Shown here piece by piece: positions 1 through 7,463 of a stretch of 64,000 nucleotides of DNA; positions within the stretch are counted from its first letter, which is position 1, and every line of letters begins with the position of its first letter. A program made the translations under genes and the position numbers. A model generated the notes under the pieces. The model had not been told where the DNA came from. It saw only the letters and a program-made list of their open reading frames with translations, and searched no databases. The DNA lies in NCBI GenBank assembly GCA_022826755.1, contig JAJDUG010000007.1:50954-114953 (forward strand), read 5' to 3'. The stretch is from Acidobacteriota bacterium (GTDB lineage: Bacteria > Acidobacteriota > Terriglobia > Versatilivoradales > Versatilivoraceae).

Positions 1-1
1 C

Positions 2-940
2 CAACCGGCGGGACTCGACTGGATCAGCGCCTTGCGCGGTCCGGCGATCCGGGCCCTGGTCCGGCAGGATGCCCTGCAGCCCTCCCTGTTCGACCAGCGT
101 GACCTGGCCGAGATTACCTGCCCCGCGCTCTATCCTGGAGAGCGCTTGATCGTCTGCCGCAATCCGCTGCTGGCCGAGGAGCGAGCCCGCAAGCGGCAGG
201 AGCTTCTCGCAGCCACCGAGGCCAAACTCGTCCAGGTCCTCGAAGCCACCCAACGGGAGCGGCGGCCCCTCAAGGGTGAGATCAAGATCCGCGAGCGGGT
301 CCACAAGGTCGTCGACAAGTACAAGATGAAGAAGCACTTCCTTCTCGAGATCACCCCGGACCGCTTCTCCTACCGCCGCAACCCCGTCAGCGTCGCCGCC
401 GAGGCCGCCCTCGACGGCTTCTACGTCGTTCGTACCAGTCTCGCCAAAACCCAACTCGACAGCCAGGAGACGGTGGAGGCCTACAAGGGGCTCAGCGTGG
501 TCGAGCGCGCCTTCCGCTGCTTCAAGACCCTCGATCTGCGGGTGCGCCCCATCTATCATCGCCTCGCCCCCCGGGTCCGCGCTCATCTGTGGCTGTGTCT
601 GCTCGCCTATTACGTCGAGCATCACATGCGTACCTGCCTGGCGCCGATGCTGTTCGATGACCAAGAGGGGCCTGAGCGCTCCTCGGTGGTGGCGGCCGCC
701 CAGCCGTCGGCCTCGGCCCGGAAAAAGGCCGCCTCCAAACGCTGCCCCGACGGCTTACCCGTCCACAGCTTCCAGACGTTGCTGGCTGACTTGGCCACCA
801 TTGCCCGACAGCGCATCCAGCCCAAGGACGCCGGATCGCCACCCTTTGACCTGGTGACCCGACCGACGCCCCAACAGGAGAAGGCTCTCAGCCTCTTGAA
901 CGTGCGGCTCGGGCCTGGCCGCCAACCCTCTACCCAGTAG
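2..940 (+). CDS. IS1634/IS4-type transposase, C-terminal part (5' truncated by window edge)
   Basis: The open frame continues upstream of the window edge: the codons before the first internal start read in frame as GLDWISAL, a typical IS1634-family stretch. The visible 313 residues contain the catalytic-core C-terminal half of a DDE transposase, with the conserved block around residues 155-215 (LSVVERAFRCFKT, then YHR and RAHLWLCLLAYYVE) that is diagnostic of IS1634 and its IS4-superfamily relatives. The C-terminal tail is charged and low in conservation, as usual for this family. It would catalyse cut-and-paste transposition. No frameshift is visible in the part present. I could not place the right terminal inverted repeat between 941 and 1040. 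The following hicB starts about 110 bp downstream, so the element lies right beside a broken toxin-antitoxin module. Confidence 0.85.
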   Translation, partial: QPAGLDWISALRGPAIRALVRQDALQPSLFDQRDLAEITCPALYPGERLIVCRNPLLAEERARKRQELLAATEAKLVQVLEATQRERRPLKGEIKIRERVHKVVDKYKMKKHFLLEITPDRFSYRRNPVSVAAEAALDGFYVVRTSLAKTQLDSQETVEAYKGLSVVERAFRCFKTLDLRVRPIYHRLAPRVRAHLWLCLLAYYVEHHMRTCLAPMLFDDQEGPERSSVVAAAQPSASARKKAASKRCPDGLPVHSFQTLLADLATIARQRIQPKDAGSPPFDLVTRPTPQQEKALSLLNVRLGPGRQPSTQ

Positions 941-1047
941 CGTGCACCCGGATTCTTGACGATGTCCTGGTGATACAGTAACTTACGTCGATAACTCGCT
1001 GGAAGTTCCGCATAATGAGACAAGATGCCGGCCATGAAAGATTTTTG

Positions 1048-1263
1048 ATGAAAAACGAGTTCACGGCGATAATTGAGCAGGATGGGGAATGGTATATTGC
1101 CTACTACCCTGAAATTCCCGGGGCCAATGGTCAAGGCAAGACCAGTGAGGAAGCACGCGAGAATTTGGCTGAGGCCATAGCACTTATTCTCACGGACCGC
1201 CGGGAGGAGGGGTTGCGCGGTGTGCCGCCAGAGGCCATCCGGGAAACGGTCACCATCCCGTGA
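1048..1263 (+). CDS. hicB: HicB-family antitoxin, orphaned
   Basis: A 71-residue protein with the compact HicB fold signature: a beta strand (FTAIIEQDGEWYIAYYPEIPG), then the G-K-T-S-EEARENLAEAI helix. The HicB fold is a partial RNase H fold that binds and neutralises the HicA mRNA interferase. I chose the ATG at 1048 because the family normally begins at this strand; an in-frame ATG at 1015 would add 11 atypical residues. The stop overlaps a GTG that opens a hicA-like frame, the usual translational coupling, but that hicA breaks off after about 15 codons. A weak TTGACG -35 like match at 956 inside the transposase-distal flank could supply transcription. It probably survives as an orphan antitoxin or is decaying. 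Confidence 0.75.
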   Translation: MKNEFTAIIEQDGEWYIAYYPEIPGANGQGKTSEEARENLAEAIALILTDRREEGLRGVPPEAIRETVTIP

Positions 1264-1316
1264 AACGGGTCAGTTTGCTCCGACACCTTCGGCGGCACGG
1301 TTGTTGCCGCAAAATG
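1260..1316 (+). pseudogene. HicA toxin remnant (first ~15 codons only)
   Basis: GTG at 1260 overlaps the hicB stop and reads VKRVSLLRHLRRHGC, which matches the invariant amino-terminal helix of HicA mRNA interferases (MKR-x-LLRHLR-x-HGC). After this the frame loses all resemblance: the catalytic histidine strand (GSHxxW-type) is absent and the frame runs into the antisense of the neighbouring amidohydrolase 3' end. The toxin is therefore truncated, presumably by the rearrangement that joined this segment to the amidohydrolase locus. The end coordinate is approximate. Confidence 0.6.
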
Positions 1317-1346
1317 GTGTTGACGCCCAGCTATCCCTTCCCCCCG

Positions 1347-2339
1347 TCACTTTACCCCCAACAGCCCAGCCGCGTTGTTCCAGAAGATGTCTTCCACCTG
1401 GGTGTCGCTGAGGCGTTCGGACCAGCAGGCCCATTTTAGCGAGCGCAGGTGCTCCAGGCCGGTGAGCACCGGCTTGAGCTGTTGATGTTTTTCCCGCCAG
1501 TGGGGGGAGTCTCCGTCCAGCCAGAGAAAGGAATCCTCGACTGAAAGCGAGCGGCCGCGGGCGTGGGTCACCGGCAGGTCGCCTCCATAGAGCAGCTTGT
1601 CGTGTCCGATGATGCGGATGATGGCTTGGTGGGCCATGGCTTCGCAGTTGGCGCTGGTGTCGAACCAGAGGTTGTCCAGTCCCTTGAGGTGAGGCAGTCC
1701 CTCCAGGTTGTGGGCCGGCTGGAAGCCCCGGGCCGAGTGGGCCAGGATCAACTGCATGTCGGGATAGTTCTCGCAGTAATGCCGGATCCAGTGGATGTTG
1801 CCCGGATCGGCGGCCGCGCGGGCCTTGACCATGTGCAGGGTGATGGTCCAGCCCTCTTCGTGGGCCACCCGGATGTGCGACTCGGGCAGGTAGTCGGGGA
1901 TCTCGGCTTCCCAGGTGGGGTCCGCGTTGCGGGCCAGGGTGTGGTAGCACTTCAGTCCGTGCAGCTTGAGGCGCTTGACCTCCTGGCGCACCCACTCGGG
2001 ATCGTCATCGGGGGTGATGAAGAAGTGCCCTCGGCAATTCGCGTCCTTGGCGGTCTGGTCTCCCGTCCACTGGTTGGCCGCGGGGATATTCACGGGATCC
2101 CGAAAGGTGGGGATGAACAAGCCCTTGGCGACTCTGCCGGGATAGATGTCTTCCATCAACCGCAGGTAGTTCTCGTAGTCCACCAGGGGAGGGAAACTCC
2201 CCGAAAAGACGTTGTGGTCCGGGTGCCAGACGTGGGTGTGGGCGTCGAACACCTTGTCGGGCACAAACGATGCCAGTTCGCGCTGGAAGAACTCCCGGTC
2301 TTCCTCGCGAGGGATATATTCGGGATGAACGGATGCCAT
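1347..2339 (-). CDS. Amidohydrolase_2 family metal-dependent hydrolase (copy A)
   Basis: A 330-residue TIM-barrel amidohydrolase. Visible metal ligands are the HTHVW motif near residue 33 (HxH), a histidine in LAHSARGF (about residue 195) and the aspartate of YGGDLP near residue 263, the arrangement of the ACMSD/Amidohydrolase_2 family (PF04909). These enzymes hydrolyse or decarboxylate small carboxylated or lactone-like substrates in the cytoplasm; the actual substrate cannot be read from sequence. It lies 23 bp downstream of a close paralogue on the same strand (1347-2339 follows 2363-3427 in transcription), so the two are co-transcribed and arose by tandem duplication. Start chosen at the ATG at 2339, which gives an N terminus (charged, then DREFF) that matches the paralogue. 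Confidence 0.8.
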   Translation of the reverse strand: MASVHPEYIPREEDREFFQRELASFVPDKVFDAHTHVWHPDHNVFSGSFPPLVDYENYLRLMEDIYPGRVAKGLFIPTFRDPVNIPAANQWTGDQTAKDANCRGHFFITPDDDPEWVRQEVKRLKLHGLKCYHTLARNADPTWEAEIPDYLPESHIRVAHEEGWTITLHMVKARAAADPGNIHWIRHYCENYPDMQLILAHSARGFQPAHNLEGLPHLKGLDNLWFDTSANCEAMAHQAIIRIIGHDKLLYGGDLPVTHARGRSLSVEDSFLWLDGDSPHWREKHQQLKPVLTGLEHLRSLKWACWSERLSDTQVEDIFWNNAAGLLGVK

Positions 2340-2362
2340 GGGCGCCTCCTGTGGCCTTGTTC

Positions 2363-3427
2363 TTAGTCGACTCCGAAGAGTTCGGCCGCGTTGTTCCAGA
2401 AGATGTCTTCCACCTGGGCGTCGCTGAGTCGCTCCGACCAGCAGGCCCACTTGAGCGAACGCAGGTGCTCCAGTCCGATCAGCACCGGCTTGATTTGGGA
2501 GTGTTTCTCCCCCCACACCGGTGAATCCTGGTAGGCCCAGAAAAAGGTATCGGCCGCGGCGGCCGACCTTCCGCGCAAGTGGCTGACGGGGATATCGGTG
2601 CCGTACATGAGCCGCCGGTGTCCGATGATGCGCATGATGGCCTGGTGGGCCATGGCCTCGCAATTGGCGCTGGTATCGAACCAGAGATTGTCCAGCCCCT
2701 TCAGATGGGGCAGGCCCTCCAGGTTGTGGGCCGGCTGGAACCCCCGGGCCGAATGGGCCAGAATCAACTTCATGTCGGGGTAGGTGGTGCAGTAGTGGCG
2801 GATCCAGCCAATATTGCCGCGATCGGCGCAGGCCCTGGATCTCACCATGTGCAGCATGATGGCCCAGCCTTCCTGGTGAGCCATGCGGACGTGGGATTCG
2901 GGGAGGAAGTCGGGAATCTGGGCCTCCCAGGTCGGTTTGACCCTGGAGTAGACGTGGTAGCACTTGAGTCCGGCCAGTCCCAGCCGCCGCACCTCCTGGC
3001 GCAGCCACTCGGGGTCGGCCTCCGGGCCGGTCAGGAAGAGGCCCCGGTATTGGGGATTGCAGGCCACCTGGCGGCTGGTCCAGCGGTTGGCCTCCTCGAA
3101 GTGTTCCGGCGGGCAGATGCGGTGAAAGACGTTGGCCGCGCAGGTCCGTCCGGGGTGCAGCGCCTGCTGCATGCGGGAGAACTCCCGGTAGTCTCCGTCC
3201 CTGGGCAGGGAGGCGATCCTGCGCCCGGGGTGCATGGCGCCGTGAGCCCACACGTGGGCGTGGGCGTCGAACACCCGATCGGGCAGGAAGGAAGCCAGCT
3301 CCCGGTTGAAGAATTCGCGGTCTTGGGGTTGGATGAGCGCCAAGGATTTTCCGGAATCGGTTGGGGGCTGCCGCCCCGGACTGGTTTGGATCTGGGAGCC
3401 GAGCGAGGCAAGGGATGATATCCTCAT
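2363..3427 (-). CDS. Amidohydrolase_2 family metal-dependent hydrolase (copy B)
   Basis: A 354-residue paralogue of the following gene. The two share long identical runs such as SARGFQPAHNLEGLPHLKG and SLKWACWSERLSD, and all metal ligands are kept: HAHVW, LAHSARGF and YGTDIP. The ATG at 3427 is preceded by a modest purine run; the first ~30 residues are not shared with copy A, so the true start may lie further in. It is divergent from the secreted glycoside-hydrolase-like gene at 3517, and the 89-bp gap must hold both promoters. The region most divergent between the copies is residues 40-110, expected for the substrate-capping loops, so the pair may act on related but different substrates. 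Confidence 0.8.
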   Translation of the reverse strand: MRISSLASLGSQIQTSPGRQPPTDSGKSLALIQPQDREFFNRELASFLPDRVFDAHAHVWAHGAMHPGRRIASLPRDGDYREFSRMQQALHPGRTCAANVFHRICPPEHFEEANRWTSRQVACNPQYRGLFLTGPEADPEWLRQEVRRLGLAGLKCYHVYSRVKPTWEAQIPDFLPESHVRMAHQEGWAIMLHMVRSRACADRGNIGWIRHYCTTYPDMKLILAHSARGFQPAHNLEGLPHLKGLDNLWFDTSANCEAMAHQAIMRIIGHRRLMYGTDIPVSHLRGRSAAAADTFFWAYQDSPVWGEKHSQIKPVLIGLEHLRSLKWACWSERLSDAQVEDIFWNNAAELFGVD

Positions 3428-3516
3428 GCCTGTTCCATTTCAACCCGTGCAGGCGCCGGCCTCGAAGCCAGGAAGGCAGGTCGGGCGCCGGATGCCGGAA
3501 CAAGGGAGAATGTCGA

Positions 3517-5067
3517 ATGAGATCTAAAGGATTTGGCAGTTTGGCGGGGGGAATGGCGGCCTTGGTGCTGGCCTTCCCGGTAGCCGGTGATTCCCAGGCG
3601 CTGTCGCTGGGCTCGCAGCGGCAGCTCTTTGTGGACCGGTACCTGGTGGACCGGTTGGAGGGACTGGAACTCAGGCTCCAGCAACCCAGACCGGAGGACA
3701 TCGCAATCAAGTATGACCAGCCCTGGGAGGATAAGCTGGCCTTCTACACCACCGTCCTCAAGGATGGCGATGTCTACCGGATGTACTACCGTTGCCGACT
3801 CGACAGGCCCCGCCTGACCTGCTATGCCGAGAGCCGGGACGGGATCCACTGGACCAAGCCCCAGTTGGGGTTGGTGGAAGTCGACGGCTCGACGGCCAAC
3901 AACGTCATCCTGCCCGTTTCGGGCCAGTTCTGCGCCTTCCTGGATACCCGTCCCGGCGTGCCCCGGTCGGAACGCTACAAGGCCAATGCAAGAGACGTCG
4001 AGGCACCCTACAGCCTGGTGGGCTACGTTTCGGAAGACGGCGTTCGCTGGCGAAAGATCCGGGAAGCCCCCATCGTCCCCTATGCCATGGAGAACAACTT
4101 CGATTCGCAGAACGTCATGTTCTGGTCGGAAGTGGAGCAGCAGTACGTGCTCTACGCCCGCCACATGGTGGGCGGACGCCGGGCCACGGCTCGGGCCACC
4201 TCCGGTGACTTTCTCGACTGGAGTCCGCAGACACACATGAGCTACAGCGACACGGGCACCACCACGCCCTCCCAGCACCTCTACACCAACCAGACCCAAC
4301 CCTATTTCCGTGCCCCCCAGATCTATATCTCGCTTCCGGGCCGCATCCATTTCGGCCGGCGCCTGCTGACGCCGGACGAGCTGAAATTCCTCGATTTGCG
4401 CCACAATCGCATCAGCGGGGGCATGCGGGACGTTTCCGACGCCGTGCTGCTGTCTACGCGGGCGGGCTCAACCCGCTACGACTTCACCTTCAAGAAGAGC
4501 TTCGTACGGCCCGGACCCGGTCAGAGCAACTGGTCCACCCGAACCAACTACCCGGCCCTGGGGGTGGTGCAGACCGGTCCGGCGGAGATGTCTCTCTACC
4601 TGCAGCGGGACTACGGCCAGTCCACCGCCCACTTGCAACGCCTGTCGCTGCGCCTGGACGGATTCGCTTCGCTGCATGCTCCCTATCACGGGGGAGAGAT
4701 GGTGACGAAGCCCATTACCTTCGAGGGGAGCCGGCTGGAGATCAACTATTCAACCAGTGCCGCCGGCAGCATTCGGGTGGAGATCCAAACAGCGGATGGG
4801 AAACCGATTCCAGGTTTTTCACTGGCGGAGTGTCCGGAGATCATCGGAGACGAGATCTCGCGTATGGTGGCTTGGGGAGAGGTGCCGCCCCCGCTGAGCA
4901 CCGGCCGGGACCCCAAAAGCACGGCCGCCGAGAGCAACGTCAGCTACCAGACCCCGATAGTGGCCTGGGAGGGCAGCCAGGACGTAAGCCGGTTGGCGGG
5001 CAAGCCGGTGCGCATCCGTTTCGTAATGAAGGACGCGGACCTGCATTCCTTCCGCTTTCGGGATTGA
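3517..5067 (+). CDS. Secreted glycoside-hydrolase-like five-bladed propeller protein
   Basis: A 516-residue protein. The ATG at 3517 follows a GGGAGAA ribosome site and begins a Sec signal peptide (MRSKGFGSLAGG, hydrophobic core, cut near AGDSQA). The mature part opens with RQLFVDRYLV and carries the SRDGIHWTKP and SEDGVRWRK propeller-blade motifs (Asp-box-like S-x-DG-x-x-W) seen in GH32/GH43/GH130-like and sialidase-like propellers. The C-terminal third (GSRLEINYS onwards) resembles a beta-sandwich. A second family member, 5684-7405, lies nearby on the other strand. Proteins of this type are common and uncharacterised in Planctomycetes, Verrucomicrobia and Acidobacteria; polysaccharide binding or cleavage in the periplasm or outside the cell is inferred. 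Catalytic acids were not identified. Confidence 0.65.
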   Translation: MRSKGFGSLAGGMAALVLAFPVAGDSQALSLGSQRQLFVDRYLVDRLEGLELRLQQPRPEDIAIKYDQPWEDKLAFYTTVLKDGDVYRMYYRCRLDRPRLTCYAESRDGIHWTKPQLGLVEVDGSTANNVILPVSGQFCAFLDTRPGVPRSERYKANARDVEAPYSLVGYVSEDGVRWRKIREAPIVPYAMENNFDSQNVMFWSEVEQQYVLYARHMVGGRRATARATSGDFLDWSPQTHMSYSDTGTTTPSQHLYTNQTQPYFRAPQIYISLPGRIHFGRRLLTPDELKFLDLRHNRISGGMRDVSDAVLLSTRAGSTRYDFTFKKSFVRPGPGQSNWSTRTNYPALGVVQTGPAEMSLYLQRDYGQSTAHLQRLSLRLDGFASLHAPYHGGEMVTKPITFEGSRLEINYSTSAAGSIRVEIQTADGKPIPGFSLAECPEIIGDEISRMVAWGEVPPPLSTGRDPKSTAAESNVSYQTPIVAWEGSQDVSRLAGKPVRIRFVMKDADLHSFRFRD

Positions 5068-5105
5068 CTTGCAGGGACGAGGTTGGTGTCGAAGGCGCGC
5101 ACGGA

Positions 5106-5342
5106 TCAGCTTTTCCCCAGGATGTCCAACAGCTTATCCCGGTCGAGCACGTCGGCCCCCGGAAGTTCCGCCGCGTCCCAGCCTTCCAGCTTTAACCGGT
5201 AGTCCAACCGCTGCGGTCGCATGTCCAGACTCTGCCTCAACAGATCGTTGGCAGTCTCCTGAAGAGTGCGTCCCTCGCGAGCCGCCTTCTCCTTGAGACG
5301 GCGGAGAAGACGGTCTTCAATGGCAAGTGTCGTCCGTCGCAT
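5106..5342 (-). CDS. Ribbon-helix-helix antitoxin (FitA/VapB-like), no partner toxin
   Basis: A 78-residue protein with an amino-terminal ribbon-helix-helix: RRTTLAIEDRLLRRLKEKAAREGRTLQETANDLLRQSL, the classic DNA-binding dimer of VapB/FitA/CopG antitoxins. The C-terminal ~35 residues form the toxin-binding tail. The next downstream gene on this strand would be the PIN toxin, but only the convergent glycoside-hydrolase-like gene (stop at 5067) follows, so the antitoxin is orphaned. Two copies of the dyad CATCAAGATG, 21 bp apart, sit directly over the promoter and start codon (separate entry) and fit autorepression by an RHH protein. Confidence 0.75.
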   Translation of the reverse strand: MRRTTLAIEDRLLRRLKEKAAREGRTLQETANDLLRQSLDMRPQRLDYRLKLEGWDAAELPGADVLDRDKLLDILGKS

Positions 5343-5378
5343 ACATCAAGATGTATCGGTTGAGCATCAAGATGTCAA
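5342..5378 (-). promoter_or_regulatory. Promoter with two operator dyads; mRNA apparently leaderless
   Basis: On the minus strand a perfect -35 TTGACA (5378-5373), a 17-bp spacer and TACATC (5355-5350) lie so close that transcription would begin at or next to the ATG of the antitoxin gene (5342). Two copies of the inverted repeat CATC-AA-GATG occupy 5344-5353 and 5365-5374. They are 21 bp apart, that is on the same helix face, and overlap the -10/start and the -35 respectively. This geometry is what cooperative RHH dimers use to repress their own promoter. Confidence 0.6.
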
Positions 5379-5488
5379 AATGATCGGTATAGGTTTGGGA
5401 CAAGAGTCGAGCCGTGTAGGCGGAGATAGCTGTTAGCCCTCGGGTGCAAGCCCGAAGGCGGCGGCGATAACATCGGAAGGAAGAGGAT

Positions 5489-5514
5489 GCGGGCGGGACG
5501 CCCGCGCTCCCGGG
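5489..5514 (-). repeat. 26-bp GC-rich dispersed repeat, copy 1
   Basis: Reads GCGGGCGGGACGCCCG then CGCTCCCGGG. The identical 26 bp occur at 54928-54953, 58565-58590 and 58723-58748 in mixed orientation. The GCGGGC-GTCCC-GCCCGC core can fold into a short hairpin, so it is REP-like. Flanking bases (GGAAGA before, a further GGG after) are also shared with copy 4. Confidence 0.8.
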
Positions 5515-5644
5515 GGGCACGACCCTTCCCGGCAGCAAGTCCCGCACCCTCCCGAATTTTGTAAGAGGCTCTGTTGTTTCAGGCAATTCAGAGCCGACAA
5601 TGCCTTCGTGACCTTGCTTTCCCGTCTCGGTCAACCTCAACCCC

Positions 5645-5676
5645 TTGGTGCCCCTTCGTGGAAAACTCTTTTTTGT
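5645..5676 (-). repeat. CACGAA-type dispersed repeat (short copy)
   Basis: On the minus strand it reads an A-rich run, AGAGTTTTCCACGAAGGGG, matching the AAAAAGAGTTATCC-CGAA core of the longer copies at 22.9 and 63.57 kb. It is intergenic, between an antitoxin and a secreted-protein gene. Confidence 0.55.
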
Positions 5677-5683
5677 CGTTGGT

Positions 5684-7405
5684 TTATCCCGTCGCTTGCC
5701 CCACCGTGTCGCTGGGGCCGCTGAAGCCGGGGCCGCCGGCGGCCACGAAGCCGTGGCTGGCTCCGGTCTCCTCGGAGCTGACCCAGAACGAGTAGAGCTT
5801 GCCGTCGGTCAGGTGAAAGCGGAAGCGGACGGGCCGGCCGGCCAGCCGGGAGAGATCGGCGGCCTCCTTCCAAGCGACCCGGCTGAGGGTGCTGTCTCCG
5901 GTCACCGGCAGGCAGTCTTGCCTGGAAAAGGGGGCAATCGGTACGCCTTGCGCGTCAAGAACCTCGGCTTTCAGTTGTCCCTTCGGCGCCTGCAGGTTGA
6001 CGAATAGATGACGTCCCCGGAAACGCAGCGGCCGGGTGGTAACCGCTCCTCCGGATTCCGGGGCGTCCAGCGAGGCGAAGCCGTCCCGCCGCAGGACGGC
6101 CAGTCCGGTGCTGCCGCCCGCATACATGTGGCCTCCCAGCTTGGGGGATTCCCCGGACCAGGCCCCGAAATAGAAGTAGAGTTGGTCTCCCACCACCAGG
6201 CAGCAGCCCCCGGCCGAATGGAGGTAGGCCCGGTTCCAGGCGCCCTTGCGACGGGAAGGGGCGATGAAGGAGCGCCGGTCGGGGCGGTGCCAGTGAAAGC
6301 CGTCTCGACTGAAGCCCAGGCACAACTCGGTGAGCTTGGGAAACCCTCCCTCCAGGCAAATCTGGTTGGGCGGTCCCCGGTGGATGGCCAGCAGGCCGAT
6401 CATCAGGCTCTCGTAGCCGGCAGCGTCCACGTTGTAGAGCTGGGTGGGGTGGCCTAGGTCGGGCGCCGGCGGGTCCAGCTCATCGGCGCCGGCCCAGTAG
6501 TGGACGTCGCTCTCTTGCCAAGCGGCTCCACCCACAAAGTCGGGATGTTCCCGGTAGCCACGCAGCCGGCTCAGCCTGGGCTGGAATTGGAAGGTGCGAA
6601 TGCTGTAGACCCAGACCTTGCGAAAGGGATTGTAGAAGAAAGTGGTGTTGTCGCCGCAGGGGCCGGTGGGTGTGGGCTCGCCCCAATGAATGCCGTCCGC
6701 CGAGGTATAGACCTCCCCCCTCCGAAACTTGTCCGGCCCCCTGAAGAAGGCAAACATCTTGAATCGCTGTTGCCGGTCGGCAGTCTCCTGGTCCAGCCAG
6801 ATTCCCACCCCGTCCCTTTCAAATCCCTTTCCTCGAGCCAGGACCCTGTTGGTGCCCGGGTCGACGTCCAGGCGGGGTCGGGTCCAGTGAATGCCGTCCC
6901 GGCTGGTGGCGTAGGCGATGCCGTCGAACCAGCCGGCGTGGTACCACATCTTGAACAAGCGGTCCTCGGGGTCGTGGAAGACGCCGTCGTTGAAGGGGCA
7001 GGCCACCGGCTGCAGGCCTCCGTTCATCTCCAGGGCGGTCTCCGGCTTCAGGACCGGGTTCTCCGGGTGCAGGCGAGCGGTGTGAAAAGAGCGCCTGAGG
7101 GTGCTTTCGGAGATGAGGAAGTCGTCCACGAACAGTTGCCGCCCCCGGTCAATGGGGATGACCTCGGGAATTTCCGTCAGGTAAGGGGGGGCGACAGGAA
7201 TGCGGAAGTCCTCCGGAGGATAGCGGGGAGGCCAGGCGGCGGGGAGTCGGATGCCGTTGTAGAGGGTCTGTCCTTTGGCGGCCTCTTCGGGATCAGGCCG
7301 GGCTGAAGCGACGGGCCCGGGGGACGAGGCCGGCGCCGCCAACCGAGGCAGCGCCAGGCCGCCGGTGAGTCCGGTGAGCTGTTTCAGAAACCGTCGGCGG
7401 TTCAA
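5684..7405 (-). CDS. Tat-exported glycoside-hydrolase-like propeller protein
   Basis: A 573-residue protein. Start chosen at TTG 7405, seven bases after an AGGAG ribosome site; it gives MNRRRFLKQLTG, a twin-arginine signal with a following hydrophobic segment. No ATG is available upstream without running into the dioxygenase gene. The mature protein has RQLFVDDFLI near residue 75 and SRDGIHWTRP near 160, plus SADGIHWGEP and SRDGFHWHRP, the repeated S-x-DG-x-x-W blade motif of sialidase/GH43-like propellers, then a C-terminal sandwich domain. It is related to the protein encoded at 3517. Tat export suggests a folded, perhaps metal-containing mature form. Extracytoplasmic carbohydrate processing is inferred only. 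Confidence 0.65.
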   Translation of the reverse strand: MNRRRFLKQLTGLTGGLALPRLAAPASSPGPVASARPDPEEAAKGQTLYNGIRLPAAWPPRYPPEDFRIPVAPPYLTEIPEVIPIDRGRQLFVDDFLISESTLRRSFHTARLHPENPVLKPETALEMNGGLQPVACPFNDGVFHDPEDRLFKMWYHAGWFDGIAYATSRDGIHWTRPRLDVDPGTNRVLARGKGFERDGVGIWLDQETADRQQRFKMFAFFRGPDKFRRGEVYTSADGIHWGEPTPTGPCGDNTTFFYNPFRKVWVYSIRTFQFQPRLSRLRGYREHPDFVGGAAWQESDVHYWAGADELDPPAPDLGHPTQLYNVDAAGYESLMIGLLAIHRGPPNQICLEGGFPKLTELCLGFSRDGFHWHRPDRRSFIAPSRRKGAWNRAYLHSAGGCCLVVGDQLYFYFGAWSGESPKLGGHMYAGGSTGLAVLRRDGFASLDAPESGGAVTTRPLRFRGRHLFVNLQAPKGQLKAEVLDAQGVPIAPFSRQDCLPVTGDSTLSRVAWKEAADLSRLAGRPVRFRFHLTDGKLYSFWVSSEETGASHGFVAAGGPGFSGPSDTVGQATG

Positions 7406-7463
7406 GAATGTGCTCCTGACAGGCAAGACAAGCTCGAAATACTGGGTCGCGGGCGAGCGGTCC

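Larger units (their letters stand above)
5343..5683. other. Intergenic region with promoter and dispersed repeats
   Basis: Apart from the operator/promoter at its left edge this 341-bp gap holds a copy of the 26-bp GC-rich dispersed element (5489-5514), the word GTTGTTTCAGG (about 5573-5583) that recurs near 22.97 and 63.55 kb, and a TTCGTG/CACGAA-type repeat with the AACTCTTTTT tail (5645-5676). I see no gene in it. Confidence 0.6.

Noticed and set aside
941..1040. Right terminal inverted repeat of the IS
   Set aside because: The left end is outside the window, so no repeat pair could be matched.
1347..3710. A single 787-residue amidohydrolase frame covering both copies
   Set aside because: The N-terminal part is the shadow of copy B in another frame; copy A starts at 2339.
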